NCBI GenBank assembly: GCA_017651185.1
Contig: JAGCDJ010000037.1
Coordinates: 29,859-93,858 of the forward strand
DNA: 64,000 bases
DNA from: Bacteroidales bacterium
Lineage (GTDB): Bacteria > Bacteroidota > Bacteroidia > Bacteroidales > ML635J-15
Reading direction: 5' to 3'
The position numbers and the translations under genes are program-made. This document shows positions 17,668 through 26,729 of this stretch, piece after piece (position 1 is the stretch's first letter; each line of letters starts with the position of its first letter). The notes below the pieces were generated by a model. That model was not told the DNA's origin. It saw only the letters and a list, made by a program, of their open reading frames with translations, and ran no database searches.

Positions 17668-17850
17668 CGTTCTAAATTTTAAAAATTAACAAGGCGAATT
17701 TATATGTTATTTTTCACGTGGCAAAACATTTTTTTGAGAAAATGATGCTTGAAAATGCTATGTGATTGGTACTCTGCTGTTTCTTGCCTTCTGCATTTAT
17801 GGATGTATTTGGGAACTATGCATAGTGCAGTTCTCCGTCAAATTTCTGCT

Positions 17851-17906
17851 CAATCGTAAATGATATTAAAATCCAAAATCGAAAATCGTCAATCGTAAAT
17901 AATATT
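17851..17906 (+). repeat. Short A+T-rich direct repeat upstream of Crp/Fnr gene
   Basis: CAATCGTAAATRATATT occurs at 17851-17867 and 17890-17906 (16 of 17 identical), 39 bp apart. The second copy abuts the -7 box. Confidence 0.55.
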
Positions 17907-17907
17907 G

Positions 17908-17915
17908 TATCTTTG
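17908..17915 (+). promoter_or_regulatory. -7 promoter box of Crp/Fnr-rlmD unit
   Basis: TATCTTTG, an exact TAnnTTTG, 18 bases before the ATG at 17933. Confidence 0.65.
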
Positions 17916-17932
17916 CGAAAAAAATTACCGTC

Positions 17933-18634
17933 ATGGATATAGAGCAGATTGCAAAGGAAAGATTGTTTTATTCGCCAGAGTCTGTTTTCAATTGCCTGTC
18001 GAAGGAAGCAAAGGATTTTTTGAGCGAACACACTACTTGCAAGTCGTACAAGAAGGGCGAAATGGTTTTTGAGGAGGCCGCAAAACCCAGCGGACTGATA
18101 AGTCTTTCGGATGGCAAGGTGAAGATATTCAAGGAAGGCGCCGGTGGTCGTGAACAAATAGTGCGACTGTCGCGTCCTTGTGGCTTTATCGGATATCGTT
18201 CGTTGTTCGCAGGCGAGAACTATCATGCATCGGCAATGGCAATGGAACCTTCTGTTGCTTGTACAATAGAGAAGTCAGCTTTGTTCTATGTGATGAAGAA
18301 CGATCCGAACCTGACTTTCGCCATATTAAAGTCGTTGGCTACAGAACTTGGAGTGTCGAACATTCGCACGGTAAACCTTACGCAGAAGCATATTCGCGGA
18401 AGATTGGCAGAGGCGCTTATTTTGCTTATCGACACATACGGATTTTGCGACGACGGTGTTACGCTGAATGCACAGTTTTCGCGCGACAATATTGCAAACC
18501 TCAGCAACATGACAACCAGCAATGCGATTAGAACACTTTCTGTATTTGCCGAGGAGGGCGTGATTGCACTTGAGGGGCGCAAAATAAAAGTGTTGAATTT
18601 TAATCAGCTCCAAAAGATTTCAAACAACGGCTAA
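17933..18634 (+). CDS. Crp/Fnr-family transcriptional regulator
   Basis: 233 aa. Residues about 20-135 are a cyclic-nucleotide-binding-type beta-barrel (YKKGEMVFEEAAKPSGLISLSDGKVKIFK, GFIGYRSLFAGENYHASAMAME). A long dimerisation helix follows, then a C-terminal winged helix-turn-helix (FSRDNIANLSNMTTSNAIRTLSVFAEEGVI). No cluster of N-terminal cysteines as in Fnr, so an oxygen-sensing Fe-S cluster is unlikely; the ligand is unknown. rlmD begins 11 bases downstream and is probably co-transcribed. Bacteroidota genomes carry several such regulators, often linked to redox, heme or nitrosative stress, and the sequence does not say which applies here. Confidence 0.9.
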   Translation: MDIEQIAKERLFYSPESVFNCLSKEAKDFLSEHTTCKSYKKGEMVFEEAAKPSGLISLSDGKVKIFKEGAGGREQIVRLSRPCGFIGYRSLFAGENYHASAMAMEPSVACTIEKSALFYVMKNDPNLTFAILKSLATELGVSNIRTVNLTQKHIRGRLAEALILLIDTYGFCDDGVTLNAQFSRDNIANLSNMTTSNAIRTLSVFAEEGVIALEGRKIKVLNFNQLQKISNNG

Positions 18635-18645
18635 TATATTATAAG

Positions 18646-20055
18646 GTGTCGAAGAAAAAAACGCAGATAGTAGAGAACTTGCTCATAACCGACATTGCCG
18701 CCGAAGGTGTGGCTGTGGGACGTCATGAGAACTTTGTGATATTTGTAGCAGGCGTTATTCCTGGCGACGTAGTGAACGTGATGCTTACGCGCAAGCGCAA
18801 AAATTACTCCGAATCGAAACTTCTTGAGATTGTGAAGCCGTCGCCCGACCGAGTAGAACCGTTTTGTAGTTATTTTGGAAAGTGTGGCGGTTGCAAGTGG
18901 CAGATGCTTCCGTACGAGAAGCAACTTTATTACAAGCAGAAGCAGGTGAGCGACCAGATTTCGCGCATTGGCGGAATCAGCGGTGTACCTATTAATAATA
19001 TTATAGGCGCAGACAATACGATGTTTTACCGCAATAAACTCGAATACACTTTCTGTGACCGTCGCTGGCTCGATTCTTCGGATATGGAAATCGATAGGGA
19101 AAGTCGTGAGGCAGAAGGTCTTGGCTTTCATGTGCAAGGAATGTTCGACAGGGTTATAGACATTGACAAATGCTGGCTTCAGCGCGAACCATCCAATGAA
19201 ATACGCAATGAACTCCGCAACTTTACGCGCAGGGATGGGTACAATTACTACAATTGCCGGTCGCACGAAGGCATGATGCGCAACCTAATGGTAAGGACGG
19301 CGACCACTGGCGAAACTATGGCAGTGGTGGTCTTCGCACGAAACGACAAGCAGTTGATTGATGCCTTGATGAACCACATCGAAGAAAAATTTTCAAATTT
19401 GACCTCGCTGCAATATGTTGTGAATGAAAAGTTTAACGATACAATCTACGATTTGGATGTCGTCTGCTGGAAAGGTCGTGACTTCATATATGAGGACCTC
19501 GACGGACTAAGATTCAAGATAAATGCGAAGTCGTTTTTCCAGACTAATACCGAGCAAACGCTTAAACTATACCGCAAGGCGGTGGAATATGCCGAAGTCG
19601 GTAGCGATGAGATTGTGTATGACCTATATACAGGAACAGGAACAATAGCGAACTTTGTGGCAAGGCATTGCCGTAAGGTCGTTGGTATAGAGTCTGTTCC
19701 CGAAGCGATTGCCGATGCTCGCATAAATTCAGAGACAAACGGCATAACAAATACGTCGTTTTTTGTCGGCGACATGAAGGATGTGCTTACGGAGCAGTTT
19801 ATTGCCGAACATGGTCGCCCCGATACTGTGATTCTTGACCCTCCGCGTGCAGGTGTCCACGAGAATGTGATAAATGTCATTAAGAAAGTTGCGCCGCGTA
19901 AGATTGTGTATGTGAGTTGCAATCCTGCAACGCAGGCGCGCGACATATCATTGCTTTCCGATATGTACAAGGTTGTTGCAATTCAACCTGTTGACATGTT
20001 TCCGCATACGCATCATGTGGAGAATGTTGTTAAATTGATAATTGACAATGTATAA
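18646..20055 (+). CDS. rlmD: 23S rRNA (uracil-C5)-methyltransferase RlmD-like
   Basis: 469 aa from a GTG start, 11 bases after the Crp/Fnr stop; no in-frame ATG lies nearby. An N-terminal TRAM domain (residues about 10-60) is followed by the Fe-S cysteines in FCSYFGKCGGCKW. The C-terminal Rossmann methyltransferase has a SAM site YDLYTGTGTIANF, then DPPRAG and a catalytic cysteine in YVSCNPATQARD. This is the RumA/RlmD/TrmA family; RlmD methylates a specific uridine of 23S rRNA. Bacteroidota have several paralogues, so the exact target uridine (1939 or 747 type) is uncertain. Confidence 0.9.
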   Translation: MSKKKTQIVENLLITDIAAEGVAVGRHENFVIFVAGVIPGDVVNVMLTRKRKNYSESKLLEIVKPSPDRVEPFCSYFGKCGGCKWQMLPYEKQLYYKQKQVSDQISRIGGISGVPINNIIGADNTMFYRNKLEYTFCDRRWLDSSDMEIDRESREAEGLGFHVQGMFDRVIDIDKCWLQREPSNEIRNELRNFTRRDGYNYYNCRSHEGMMRNLMVRTATTGETMAVVVFARNDKQLIDALMNHIEEKFSNLTSLQYVVNEKFNDTIYDLDVVCWKGRDFIYEDLDGLRFKINAKSFFQTNTEQTLKLYRKAVEYAEVGSDEIVYDLYTGTGTIANFVARHCRKVVGIESVPEAIADARINSETNGITNTSFFVGDMKDVLTEQFIAEHGRPDTVILDPPRAGVHENVINVIKKVAPRKIVYVSCNPATQARDISLLSDMYKVVAIQPVDMFPHTHHVENVVKLIIDNV

Positions 20056-20081
20056 TGCATAATGGATAATGAACAATAATC

Positions 20082-20111
20082 TTTAGGCTTGCAATGTATT
20101 GCGAGCCTAAA
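20082..20111. terminator. Hairpin between convergent rlmD and DUF4924 genes
   Basis: A 14-bp near-perfect stem, TTTAGGCTTGCAAT with ATTGCGAGCCTAAA (one G-T pair). No long T-run on either side, so it may act as a weak bidirectional terminator. Confidence 0.6.
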
Positions 20112-20137
20112 TTGTTAATTGTCAATTGTTAATTGTC
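20110..20137. repeat. 14-bp tandem direct repeat
   Basis: AATTGTTAATTGTC occurs twice in a row. It overlaps the last codons of the DUF4924 gene, supplying its C-terminal LTINN. Confidence 0.7.
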
Positions 20138-20655
20138 AAATGTTTGTATACCTCCGCGATGTTTGCTAGCAGTGCACCAAATGTCTGCATTGCCTGTGCC
20201 GTTTCCTCCGAGATGCTTTTGTGTTGCAGTTTGAGCAGCAGCAATGCATGCATTGCATCGATGCAAATTTCTATTTCGTTGTCCGACTGGCTCCTAGACA
20301 ACTTCTTGTACTCGTCGATGTTTGGCTTTGCCCAGTTGTAAAGTTCGTGGTGGCGATACTCGTCCTTGTCGGCGAGAAGCGCCTGGTGGATTTTGTTCAA
20401 GGCAGCAATCAAGTCCTTGATTTCATTTATGTCACCGTGCTGTTCAGCATTCTCTGCTTTCATCTTGTCGATGAGTTCTTTGTACCAGTTGTGAATCTTC
20501 AATTTTTCTTTCTCGCTCACCTCGAATTTTGATACAAGCAGTTCGTCTATTTTCTGCATATCCATGTTGTTGGCTCTCATTATGTCCATCAACTGCCTGA
20601 TATACAATATGTATTCGACAATGTTTTCTTTCTTTTTAAGTTCCGCTATAATCAT
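20122..20655 (-). CDS. DUF4924-family protein
   Basis: 177 aa, all-helical, charged, without signal peptide or membrane segment. It matches the Bacteroidota-restricted DUF4924 family in length and in the opening helix (KKKENIVEYILYIRQLMDIMRA) and RHHELYNWAKPNIDEYKKLS. Function unknown. Its ATG overlaps the end of the S4-domain gene by 4 bases, so the two are translationally coupled, which hints at a ribosome- or RNA-related job. That last point is inference. Confidence 0.75.
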   Translation of the reverse strand: MIIAELKKKENIVEYILYIRQLMDIMRANNMDMQKIDELLVSKFEVSEKEKLKIHNWYKELIDKMKAENAEQHGDINEIKDLIAALNKIHQALLADKDEYRHHELYNWAKPNIDEYKKLSRSQSDNEIEICIDAMHALLLLKLQHKSISEETAQAMQTFGALLANIAEVYKHLTINN

Positions 20656-21023
20656 ATTTCCCTGAATTTTTCAATTAGTCTGCGTTCTTTTTTTGTTGGA
20701 CGGCCTGTGCCTGGGTCTCTCTTCTCAAAGGTGTTGCTCAGCATCTTTAGTTTGTCAAATTCCGATTGTGGAGTTATTTCTTCGACCAGAGTTTTTGCGA
20801 TGCTTGCCGATACCCTGTTTTGTGAAATTCCAGTTACGATAAAACTTCTGACAATCGGAGGACATTTTACGTCAATACGCTCGTTAATCTTTACAAACCG
20901 GGATGGTTTGACCTCCGAATTGTTAATAAGTACGCGCCCCTTTTTGCATTCGTCTGTCGCCAAACTTCTTGTTTTGTAGATTCTTACAGTCCAAAGGTAT
21001 TTGTCGATGCGTATTTCGTCCAT
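20652..21023 (-). CDS. S4-domain RNA-binding protein, Hsp15 (HslR)-like
   Basis: 123 aa. The N-terminal S4 domain (residues about 1-65) starts MDEIRIDKYLWTVRIYKTRS, the typical Hsp15 opening, and includes CKKGRVLINNSEVKPS. The basic tail KRDPGTGRPTKKERRLI is also family-typical. Hsp15 binds stalled 50S subunits carrying nascent chain-tRNA, and this homologue probably does similar ribosome rescue in the cytoplasm. First gene of a two-gene unit with DUF4924. Confidence 0.9.
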   Translation of the reverse strand: MDEIRIDKYLWTVRIYKTRSLATDECKKGRVLINNSEVKPSRFVKINERIDVKCPPIVRSFIVTGISQNRVSASIAKTLVEEITPQSEFDKLKMLSNTFEKRDPGTGRPTKKERRLIEKFREI

Positions 21024-21090
21024 TGTGTAAAATTGTTTAAAAGAGAGTTAAAATTTTTAACGTTGTTTCCTTTAAAATGTGTATTTTCGG

Positions 21091-21098
21091 CAAAAATA
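21091..21098 (-). promoter_or_regulatory. -7 promoter box of Hsp15-like/DUF4924 unit
   Basis: TATTTTTG on the minus strand, about 68 bases before the ATG at 21023. A weaker + strand box, TATTTTCG (21082-21089), lies back to back with it and may serve the rightward lipoprotein gene. Confidence 0.5.
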
Positions 21099-21125
21099 AT
21101 ATTAACTGATAAAATACATTCTAAT

Positions 21126-23540
21126 ATGAGAAAACTTTTTGTTTTGTTAACCTCTATCATGTTGCTTAGTTGCTTGAGTAACAATGGTTTTTCGCAATCA
21201 AACTTTATGGAGGACGGAGTCTATAGCACAGACAAGATTAATCCGTCGAACTTTAAGGAAAAACTTTTCGAGAAAGTATTGATAAACAAGGTGAACGAAT
21301 ACCTTGATTCGTTAGGACTTGAAGGCTTTGAGCAGAATGAGTTCTTCGTGTCTCCGGCAAAGGAGCATGTTGCCTACATGACTGCCAAACAGGACACCAA
21401 GACCGACGATTGCAAGTCATATCTTGTAGCAGCAGGTGGAACTGGTGTTGGTTCCGAAGTTGCTGGAAAGATTACTATTAAGGTTGCCAACGAGTTCATT
21501 ACATACGATGAAGTAGCATCGCAACTCGTATCGCGCTGGGGTGCTGGCAAACCGCAGAAGATACTTGCAGGACAGAAGTATTTCTTTGCAGGCGTTGGTT
21601 CACAGATTGCCGACAAGAAAATATTTGTTTCGATGTTTGTCGGAAACTATGCTTCTATAACTCCTATCAGAGTTGACGGAAAGAATACCGCAGCTGCTTC
21701 GTTGACACTTCCTGTAACTACCAAGAAGTATGGACTTAAGCCATACGACGAGAAGGTTTGTAAGAAAGTTGCCCGCAAGATGCCGAACGTATGGGATTTG
21801 CAGTCGGGTTTGTCGGTTAACGACAACGGAGAAATCGTCTTCAAGTACGACGATCTCAAGAAGTTCAAGAAATTTATGAAGGGTTCGAAGGACGCTTTGG
21901 CAGTCGACATTGTTCAACCCGAACAATTCATGTGTGGCAGTGATAATTACGCTGACTATTCGCGCAACAATATCGGCTACATGACAAAGAGAATGTGGTC
22001 GAAGAAGATCTATAAGAATAATACTGCTCCTGGCGAGGGACGCAAGAACAAGGTTACAAAACTCGAAGTGGTTCTTGGTATGTTCCCAACAGCTCTCAAT
22101 CCTGCAGATGTAGAGATGAACCTTATGGTTATCAAGGAAAAGTCGGTATGTGCAAACATTCCAAGATCGTATGTTGACAATAAGATTTACGATTTTGTTC
22201 CAAAGATTGGTTTGCTTCCCGATACAGTTCTTGCTAGCGGCATGAAGGAATATTCGCCAAAGGCGATAAAGGACAAACTTTCGTTCAAGATTATGTTCGA
22301 ACAAGGAAAGTCAAACTATAAGCCGGAAGAAATGCAGGATGTTATTGCAGCATTGAACGAACCAGACTTCTTCATCGACAAGATTTTCATTCGCGCCTAC
22401 TCATCACTCGAAGGTTCGATGGAAACCAACAAGAGACTCCAGCAGAAGCGTGCCGAAAGCATTGTTGACGCACTAGCAAAGAATCAGAACGCAAGCATTA
22501 TCGATTCTATCGAAACTGCGCCGAACCTGAAGGACTTGCAGGATGCAGTAAGGGGAACTTCATACGAATCTCTTTGCAACATGGATTTGAATTCAGCAAT
22601 AAGTTATGTCAACTCCAACCAGAAGAAACTTGAACCATATTTGAAGCAAACACGTTACGCTGACATTACCATGGATATTACCTACGACCTTCGCGATGCT
22701 TTGAAGGAACAGAAGTTCGTATTGAAGCAGTTCAACAAGGCAGTTGAGGCAAAGCAACTTGACCTTGCATTGTCAATTCAGAAGTATATCTTGAAGCAGG
22801 TGGTTGCCGGCAGATACAACGACAGGGCAGTGTCGGAAATGAATATTCCCGAAGGTGCCGACTATGTAGGACTTAACATGAACAAGGTATGGTTGACCCA
22901 GTTCATCTACAGCGATCCTCTCGACGAGGACTATCGCGACAGGGTTGACGAACTCAACCAGCAGGATCTTGCAAATGCGTATGTTGATTACAACGATGTG
23001 CTTTGCGAAGTTGTTGTAAACGACCTTTCAAACGAATCGTATGTCGAGAAGTTGCAGGCAAGAGTTGACAAACTCTACAATACACCTATTAATATGGATA
23101 TTGTTGACATGTTGAATATCGAACTCCAGTATCAGGTTATGGACATCTATAAGGATTCCTGCGGATATGACCATCCGACAGTAGTAAAGTGCCTCAACAA
23201 GATGAAGGAAATTATCAAGTTCGATAAGTTGACCTGGGAAAATTCACTCAAGTTCGCCAGCATTTTCATCAACCATTCAGACTACGAGTATGCAATTCAT
23301 CTGCTCGAACCGTGGATTGAAGACGAAAGAGTTCCGTTGGTTTACATAAGCACTTACGTAACCGTTTGCTCGAAGGTTGAATACAAGGTTCACTCGAACA
23401 ATTTCGTAAAGGCACTTGAACGTCTGAAACAGATGGATTCAAAGTATTTCTGCGACTTGTTCAAGTCAGACAAACTTTCAACGCAGACATTCGTCAACAC
23501 AAAGGCAAAGAGTGTGTACTGTGAGACTTGTGCTAAATAG
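21126..23540 (+). CDS. Large envelope lipoprotein with internal OmpA-like domain
   Basis: 804 aa from the ATG at 21126; the frame open from 21033 adds a non-signal-like stretch. The N terminus MRKLFVLLTSIMLLSC gives a lipobox-like LLSC (Cys16), though a plain signal peptide ending at FSQ is also possible. Residues about 385-450 resemble an OmpA peptidoglycan-binding fold (IKIMFEQGKSNYKPEE without its first residue, IFIRAYSSLEGSMETNKRLQQ, QKRAESIVDAL). The C-terminal 350 residues are helical and TPR-like in spacing but unassigned. It might link outer membrane and cell wall. It is a single-gene unit with a strong terminator. Confidence 0.65.
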   Translation: MRKLFVLLTSIMLLSCLSNNGFSQSNFMEDGVYSTDKINPSNFKEKLFEKVLINKVNEYLDSLGLEGFEQNEFFVSPAKEHVAYMTAKQDTKTDDCKSYLVAAGGTGVGSEVAGKITIKVANEFITYDEVASQLVSRWGAGKPQKILAGQKYFFAGVGSQIADKKIFVSMFVGNYASITPIRVDGKNTAAASLTLPVTTKKYGLKPYDEKVCKKVARKMPNVWDLQSGLSVNDNGEIVFKYDDLKKFKKFMKGSKDALAVDIVQPEQFMCGSDNYADYSRNNIGYMTKRMWSKKIYKNNTAPGEGRKNKVTKLEVVLGMFPTALNPADVEMNLMVIKEKSVCANIPRSYVDNKIYDFVPKIGLLPDTVLASGMKEYSPKAIKDKLSFKIMFEQGKSNYKPEEMQDVIAALNEPDFFIDKIFIRAYSSLEGSMETNKRLQQKRAESIVDALAKNQNASIIDSIETAPNLKDLQDAVRGTSYESLCNMDLNSAISYVNSNQKKLEPYLKQTRYADITMDITYDLRDALKEQKFVLKQFNKAVEAKQLDLALSIQKYILKQVVAGRYNDRAVSEMNIPEGADYVGLNMNKVWLTQFIYSDPLDEDYRDRVDELNQQDLANAYVDYNDVLCEVVVNDLSNESYVEKLQARVDKLYNTPINMDIVDMLNIELQYQVMDIYKDSCGYDHPTVVKCLNKMKEIIKFDKLTWENSLKFASIFINHSDYEYAIHLLEPWIEDERVPLVYISTYVTVCSKVEYKVHSNNFVKALERLKQMDSKYFCDLFKSDKLSTQTFVNTKAKSVYCETCAK

Positions 23541-23557
23541 TTAATATTATTGAATAC

Positions 23558-23590
23558 AAGGAGACTGTATGCTATGCAGTCTCCTTTTTT
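23558..23590 (+). terminator. Terminator after OmpA-like lipoprotein gene
   Basis: Perfect 10-bp stem AAGGAGACTG (23558-23567) with CAGTCTCCTT (23577-23586), then six T. An in-frame ATG at 23569 lies in its loop and is not a start. Confidence 0.88.
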
Positions 23591-23601
23591 GTAATGTGCG
23601 T

Positions 23602-24912
23602 ATGAGAAACTTGTTGATAGCATTGCTTATTCTTCTTCCGGTCGGACTTTCTGCTCAGTGTGTCTTCAGCGGAAAGGTCGAAGGTTATTCGTTCGGACGG
23701 TTGTACATCTGCGAGCAGTTTGGCGACGAAAGCAAGGTAGTAGAGGTTGTGACTACTGATGCCAATGGCGAGTTCGTGTTCAATTTTACAAACCAGCAGG
23801 TGGGACTATATCGCGTTCATGCCGACACAAAGGATTATTTTGATATAATATACAGCGGTGAAAACATAAGGGTTGAAACTAGCGTCCGCAATATGAAGTC
23901 GTCGATGAAAGTGGTGGAATCTTCTGAAAATAAGCAACTTTATGCCTATGTGGCGCAAGCTGAACTTGCAGAGTACAAGCTTGGGATATTGCGCGAGCTG
24001 GTCAAGATATATCCCAAGGGCGATTTTCTTACTGCTGCCGAAAAGGAACTCGTAAAGGAAAATTCATTTGTTAGTTCGTGCCTCGATAAGGCCATAAAGC
24101 AGAAGAATGCTACATTTGCAAGCCGTTACTTGTCTTATTTCAAGGATATTAACTTGAATATTTCTGAGTCTGCGGACAAAAAGAAGAATTTCCTTGCAAA
24201 GAATTTCCCTATGGACGACCTCGAACTTCTAAATTCCAATGCTTATCATCATTTTATAGTTTCGTACTTGAAGAAATATGAGCCTTCGGAATATACGAAT
24301 GCTGCCCGCGAAATTCTTGATTATCTTAAACTTGGAAATCAGGAAATTTTCTCCAAGATGTTCGACTATATATTGACTGGCTTCGAATCAATGGAACGTT
24401 ACGATGACCTTTACAGGTTAAGCACCGAGTATGGAAATTCATGTTCTACCGATGGAAATCTTAAGACAAGGGTTAAAAGTTATACGGAGTTGCGCATAGG
24501 TGCGAAGGCCCCTGACTTTGAGATAGAAACGCTTGAAGGAGAAGATGTTGTGTTGTCGCAGATGAAATCCGATTATACCTTGGTGATTTTCTGGGCAACT
24601 TGGTGCGAGAACTGCAAGGAGGAAATTCCGCGAATTAACGAGGCGTTGCCGTTATTTAAGCGTGCTAAGGTCGACATTCTTGCAATCAGCATTGACGAGG
24701 AGGAATCGGATATTCGCAAGTATGTAAAGGACAATTCCATATCGTTCAAGGTCGCTTCCGATTTGCTTGGATGGGAGGGAAAGATTGTTTCCGACTATGC
24801 AGTATATGCAACCCCATCGATGTATATTGTTGATAGGAACATGAATATTGTTGCAAAACCTATCACTGGCGAACAACTGTTTAATGTTGTGGAAAAACTG
24901 ATAAAATTTTAA
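23602..24912 (+). CDS. TlpA-like thiol-disulfide protein with N-terminal DUF4369-like domain
   Basis: 436 aa from the ATG at 23602, just after the preceding terminator. Signal peptide MRNLLIALLILLPVGLSAQ. The N-terminal part (residues about 20-110, CVFSGKVEGYSFGRLYICEQFG) is DUF4369-like. The C-terminal 140 residues form a TlpA/ResA thioredoxin fold with the redox motif W-C-E-N-C and cis-proline region ATPSMYIVD. It should act in the periplasm as a disulfide reductase, for instance in cytochrome or surface-protein maturation. engB follows 38 bases later and may be co-transcribed. Confidence 0.88.
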   Translation: MRNLLIALLILLPVGLSAQCVFSGKVEGYSFGRLYICEQFGDESKVVEVVTTDANGEFVFNFTNQQVGLYRVHADTKDYFDIIYSGENIRVETSVRNMKSSMKVVESSENKQLYAYVAQAELAEYKLGILRELVKIYPKGDFLTAAEKELVKENSFVSSCLDKAIKQKNATFASRYLSYFKDINLNISESADKKKNFLAKNFPMDDLELLNSNAYHHFIVSYLKKYEPSEYTNAAREILDYLKLGNQEIFSKMFDYILTGFESMERYDDLYRLSTEYGNSCSTDGNLKTRVKSYTELRIGAKAPDFEIETLEGEDVVLSQMKSDYTLVIFWATWCENCKEEIPRINEALPLFKRAKVDILAISIDEEESDIRKYVKDNSISFKVASDLLGWEGKIVSDYAVYATPSMYIVDRNMNIVAKPITGEQLFNVVEKLIKF

Positions 24913-24950
24913 TTTTCAATTTTAAACTTTCAACTTTCAACTTTCTTGTT

Positions 24951-25550
24951 ATGCAGATAAAAAGTGCTGAATATCTGATGTCGAACGATGACTTCCGCAA
25001 GTGTCCAAAACCCGACAAACCTGAATTTGCATTCATTGGACGTTCCAATGTTGGCAAGTCGTCGCTTATTAATATGCTTACTTCCAATTCTAAACTTGCA
25101 AAGACATCTGGAAGTCCAGGTAAAACTCAGAAGATAAATCATTTCGTTATAAATGGTTCGTGGTATCTGGTCGATTTGCCGGGTTATGGTTATGCAAAGG
25201 TATCGAAGGAACAACGAGAGGTTTTTCGAAAGATGATCGAAGGTTATGTACTTAACCGTCAGAATCTTGTTAATCTTTTTGTGTTGGTTGACTGTCGTCT
25301 AGAACCGCAGGAGATAGATGTTGAGTTTATCAACTGGCTTGGCACCAATAGGGTTCCGTTCACCATAATCTTTACAAAGGCGGACAAAATCGGACCCAAT
25401 GCGCTTATTGCCAAGGTAGAGGCGTACAAGGCACATTTGTTGCAGGCATGGGAGACGCTTCCCGATATGCTGACGAGTTCTGCTGTAAGCAAGTTGGGGC
25501 AGGAGGAGATTCTCGACTACATCCAGAACATTATCAATCAGTTGCGTTGA
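24951..25550 (+). CDS. engB: Ribosome biogenesis GTPase EngB (YihA/YsxC)
   Basis: 199 aa, normal length. GTPase motifs in order: GRSNVGKSSLIN (P-loop), TSGSPGKTQKINHF (switch), DLPGYGYAKVS (G3), FTKADK (G4), TSSAVSKLG (G5). EngB assists 50S subunit assembly in the cytoplasm. The 38-base gap after the TlpA-like gene contains short AACTTTC repeats but no clear -7 box. Confidence 0.96.
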   Translation: MQIKSAEYLMSNDDFRKCPKPDKPEFAFIGRSNVGKSSLINMLTSNSKLAKTSGSPGKTQKINHFVINGSWYLVDLPGYGYAKVSKEQREVFRKMIEGYVLNRQNLVNLFVLVDCRLEPQEIDVEFINWLGTNRVPFTIIFTKADKIGPNALIAKVEAYKAHLLQAWETLPDMLTSSAVSKLGQEEILDYIQNIINQLR

Positions 25551-25571
25551 TGTTTCATTCCGCATTCTAAT

Positions 25572-25607
25572 AAAAAAAACAATGGCATCTGATTTCAGAT
25601 GCCATTG
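25572..25607 (-). terminator. Terminator of PorP/SprF gene
   Basis: Perfect 13-bp stem CAATGGCATCTGA (25580-25592) with TCAGATGCCATTG (25595-25607). The A-run at 25572-25579 is the T-tail on the minus strand. It lies between convergent genes. Confidence 0.88.
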
Positions 25608-25645
25608 CTGTATTAACGATAGTATAACTAAATAATTGTCTGTTT

Positions 25646-26590
25646 TTAGAAGAAACTGCGGTGCTTGCGAGAATTTTCGCCGATGTTTACACCAAATATA
25701 AATTCCTGTGAACCCCATGTGTAGTTGGACAGGTCGCTGAATGTGACATCGTATGCATAGCCGAAGTAGTATTGTTTGTACTTCACGCCAACGTTAGCAA
25801 TGAATGAGTCTCCCGGACGAACCGATACGCCAAACCAGTAGTCCTGCTTTATGAAGAACTTTAGGTTGATGTCAAACTGCGGCAATGTGAGTTCCGTAGT
25901 TTTAATCATGATTGACGGTTCGAGTTCAAAGTCTGGTGATTTCTTGCCTTTTTTACCCTCGAATACAAAGCGGTATCCACCGAACAGGAAATAGTGTCTT
26001 ACCATCTTGTTCTCCTTGATGTTCTGGTTTACTTTCATCTTCGACTGGAAGAGGTTTGCAGCGGTCAAACTTGCATAATAGTGCTTGCCGTATGCGTAAA
26101 CGCCGAACGATGCATCAGGGATTATGGTCTTTTCAATAAGGTAGGTCAACGACGGGTCATCGTACCATGTAGGGTCGAAGTTTCTCTGGTCGAGTTTATA
26201 CTGGTAGCATTCTGCCGACAGACCAAGAGAAATGTTGTCGTGCCTTGTGATCCTGAATATGTACGAATAGATTGCCTTGAATCCGATTTCGCTGGATGGT
26301 CCGTACTTGTCGTGGAAAAGTATACCACCAAGACCCATGGTCTTATGGTATAACGATGTGTGTCCCGAAAGCGTCTGCGTTGACGGTGCTTCTTTCATTC
26401 CAACCCACTGCTTGTGCACGCCGATAACAATAGGAGCGTAATCTTTTGTTCCCGCAATGGCAGGATTTATGTAGAAGTCGTTCATCATGTACTGGCTGAA
26501 CAAAGGAAGTTGCTGAGCAAATAAAGCACTGTTGCACAGGAGTATCGCTATCGCAACCAAAATAAACTTTTTTCTAAACTCTATACTCAT
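25646..26590 (-). CDS. PorP/SprF-family type IX secretion membrane protein
   Basis: 314 aa. Signal peptide ending ALFAQ, then the family opening QLPLFSQYMMNDFYINPAIAGT, with GVHKQWVGMKEAPSTQTLSG and GLGGILFHDKYGP. These are strong PorP/SprF signatures. The protein is a predicted outer-membrane beta-barrel that supports T9SS-dependent export or surface attachment of cargo. It stands alone here, not next to PorK/L/M/N genes, so it may be one of several paralogues dedicated to particular substrates. A -7 box lies 34 bases upstream and a strong terminator downstream. Confidence 0.9.
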   Translation of the reverse strand: MSIEFRKKFILVAIAILLCNSALFAQQLPLFSQYMMNDFYINPAIAGTKDYAPIVIGVHKQWVGMKEAPSTQTLSGHTSLYHKTMGLGGILFHDKYGPSSEIGFKAIYSYIFRITRHDNISLGLSAECYQYKLDQRNFDPTWYDDPSLTYLIEKTIIPDASFGVYAYGKHYYASLTAANLFQSKMKVNQNIKENKMVRHYFLFGGYRFVFEGKKGKKSPDFELEPSIMIKTTELTLPQFDINLKFFIKQDYWFGVSVRPGDSFIANVGVKYKQYYFGYAYDVTFSDLSNYTWGSQEFIFGVNIGENSRKHRSFF

Positions 26591-26623
26591 AATCTTCTAT
26601 GTTTAGGGTTTTAGTCCTAGGGG

Positions 26624-26631
26624 CAAATATA
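26624..26631 (-). promoter_or_regulatory. -7 promoter box of PorP/SprF gene
   Basis: TATATTTG on the minus strand, 33 bases before the ATG. Confidence 0.62.
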
Positions 26632-26729
26632 ACGATTATTTTAATACAAGCAAGCATTTAATAAAAAAATGTTAAATTTTTTGAAAGTGTTTTGTATATG
26701 TTGTTGATTTATAGGGTAAATGCAGTAAA

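Noticed and set aside
23569..23601. N-terminal extension of the TlpA-like protein
   Set aside because: The ATG is in the loop of a terminator, and the added residues precede a complete signal peptide.
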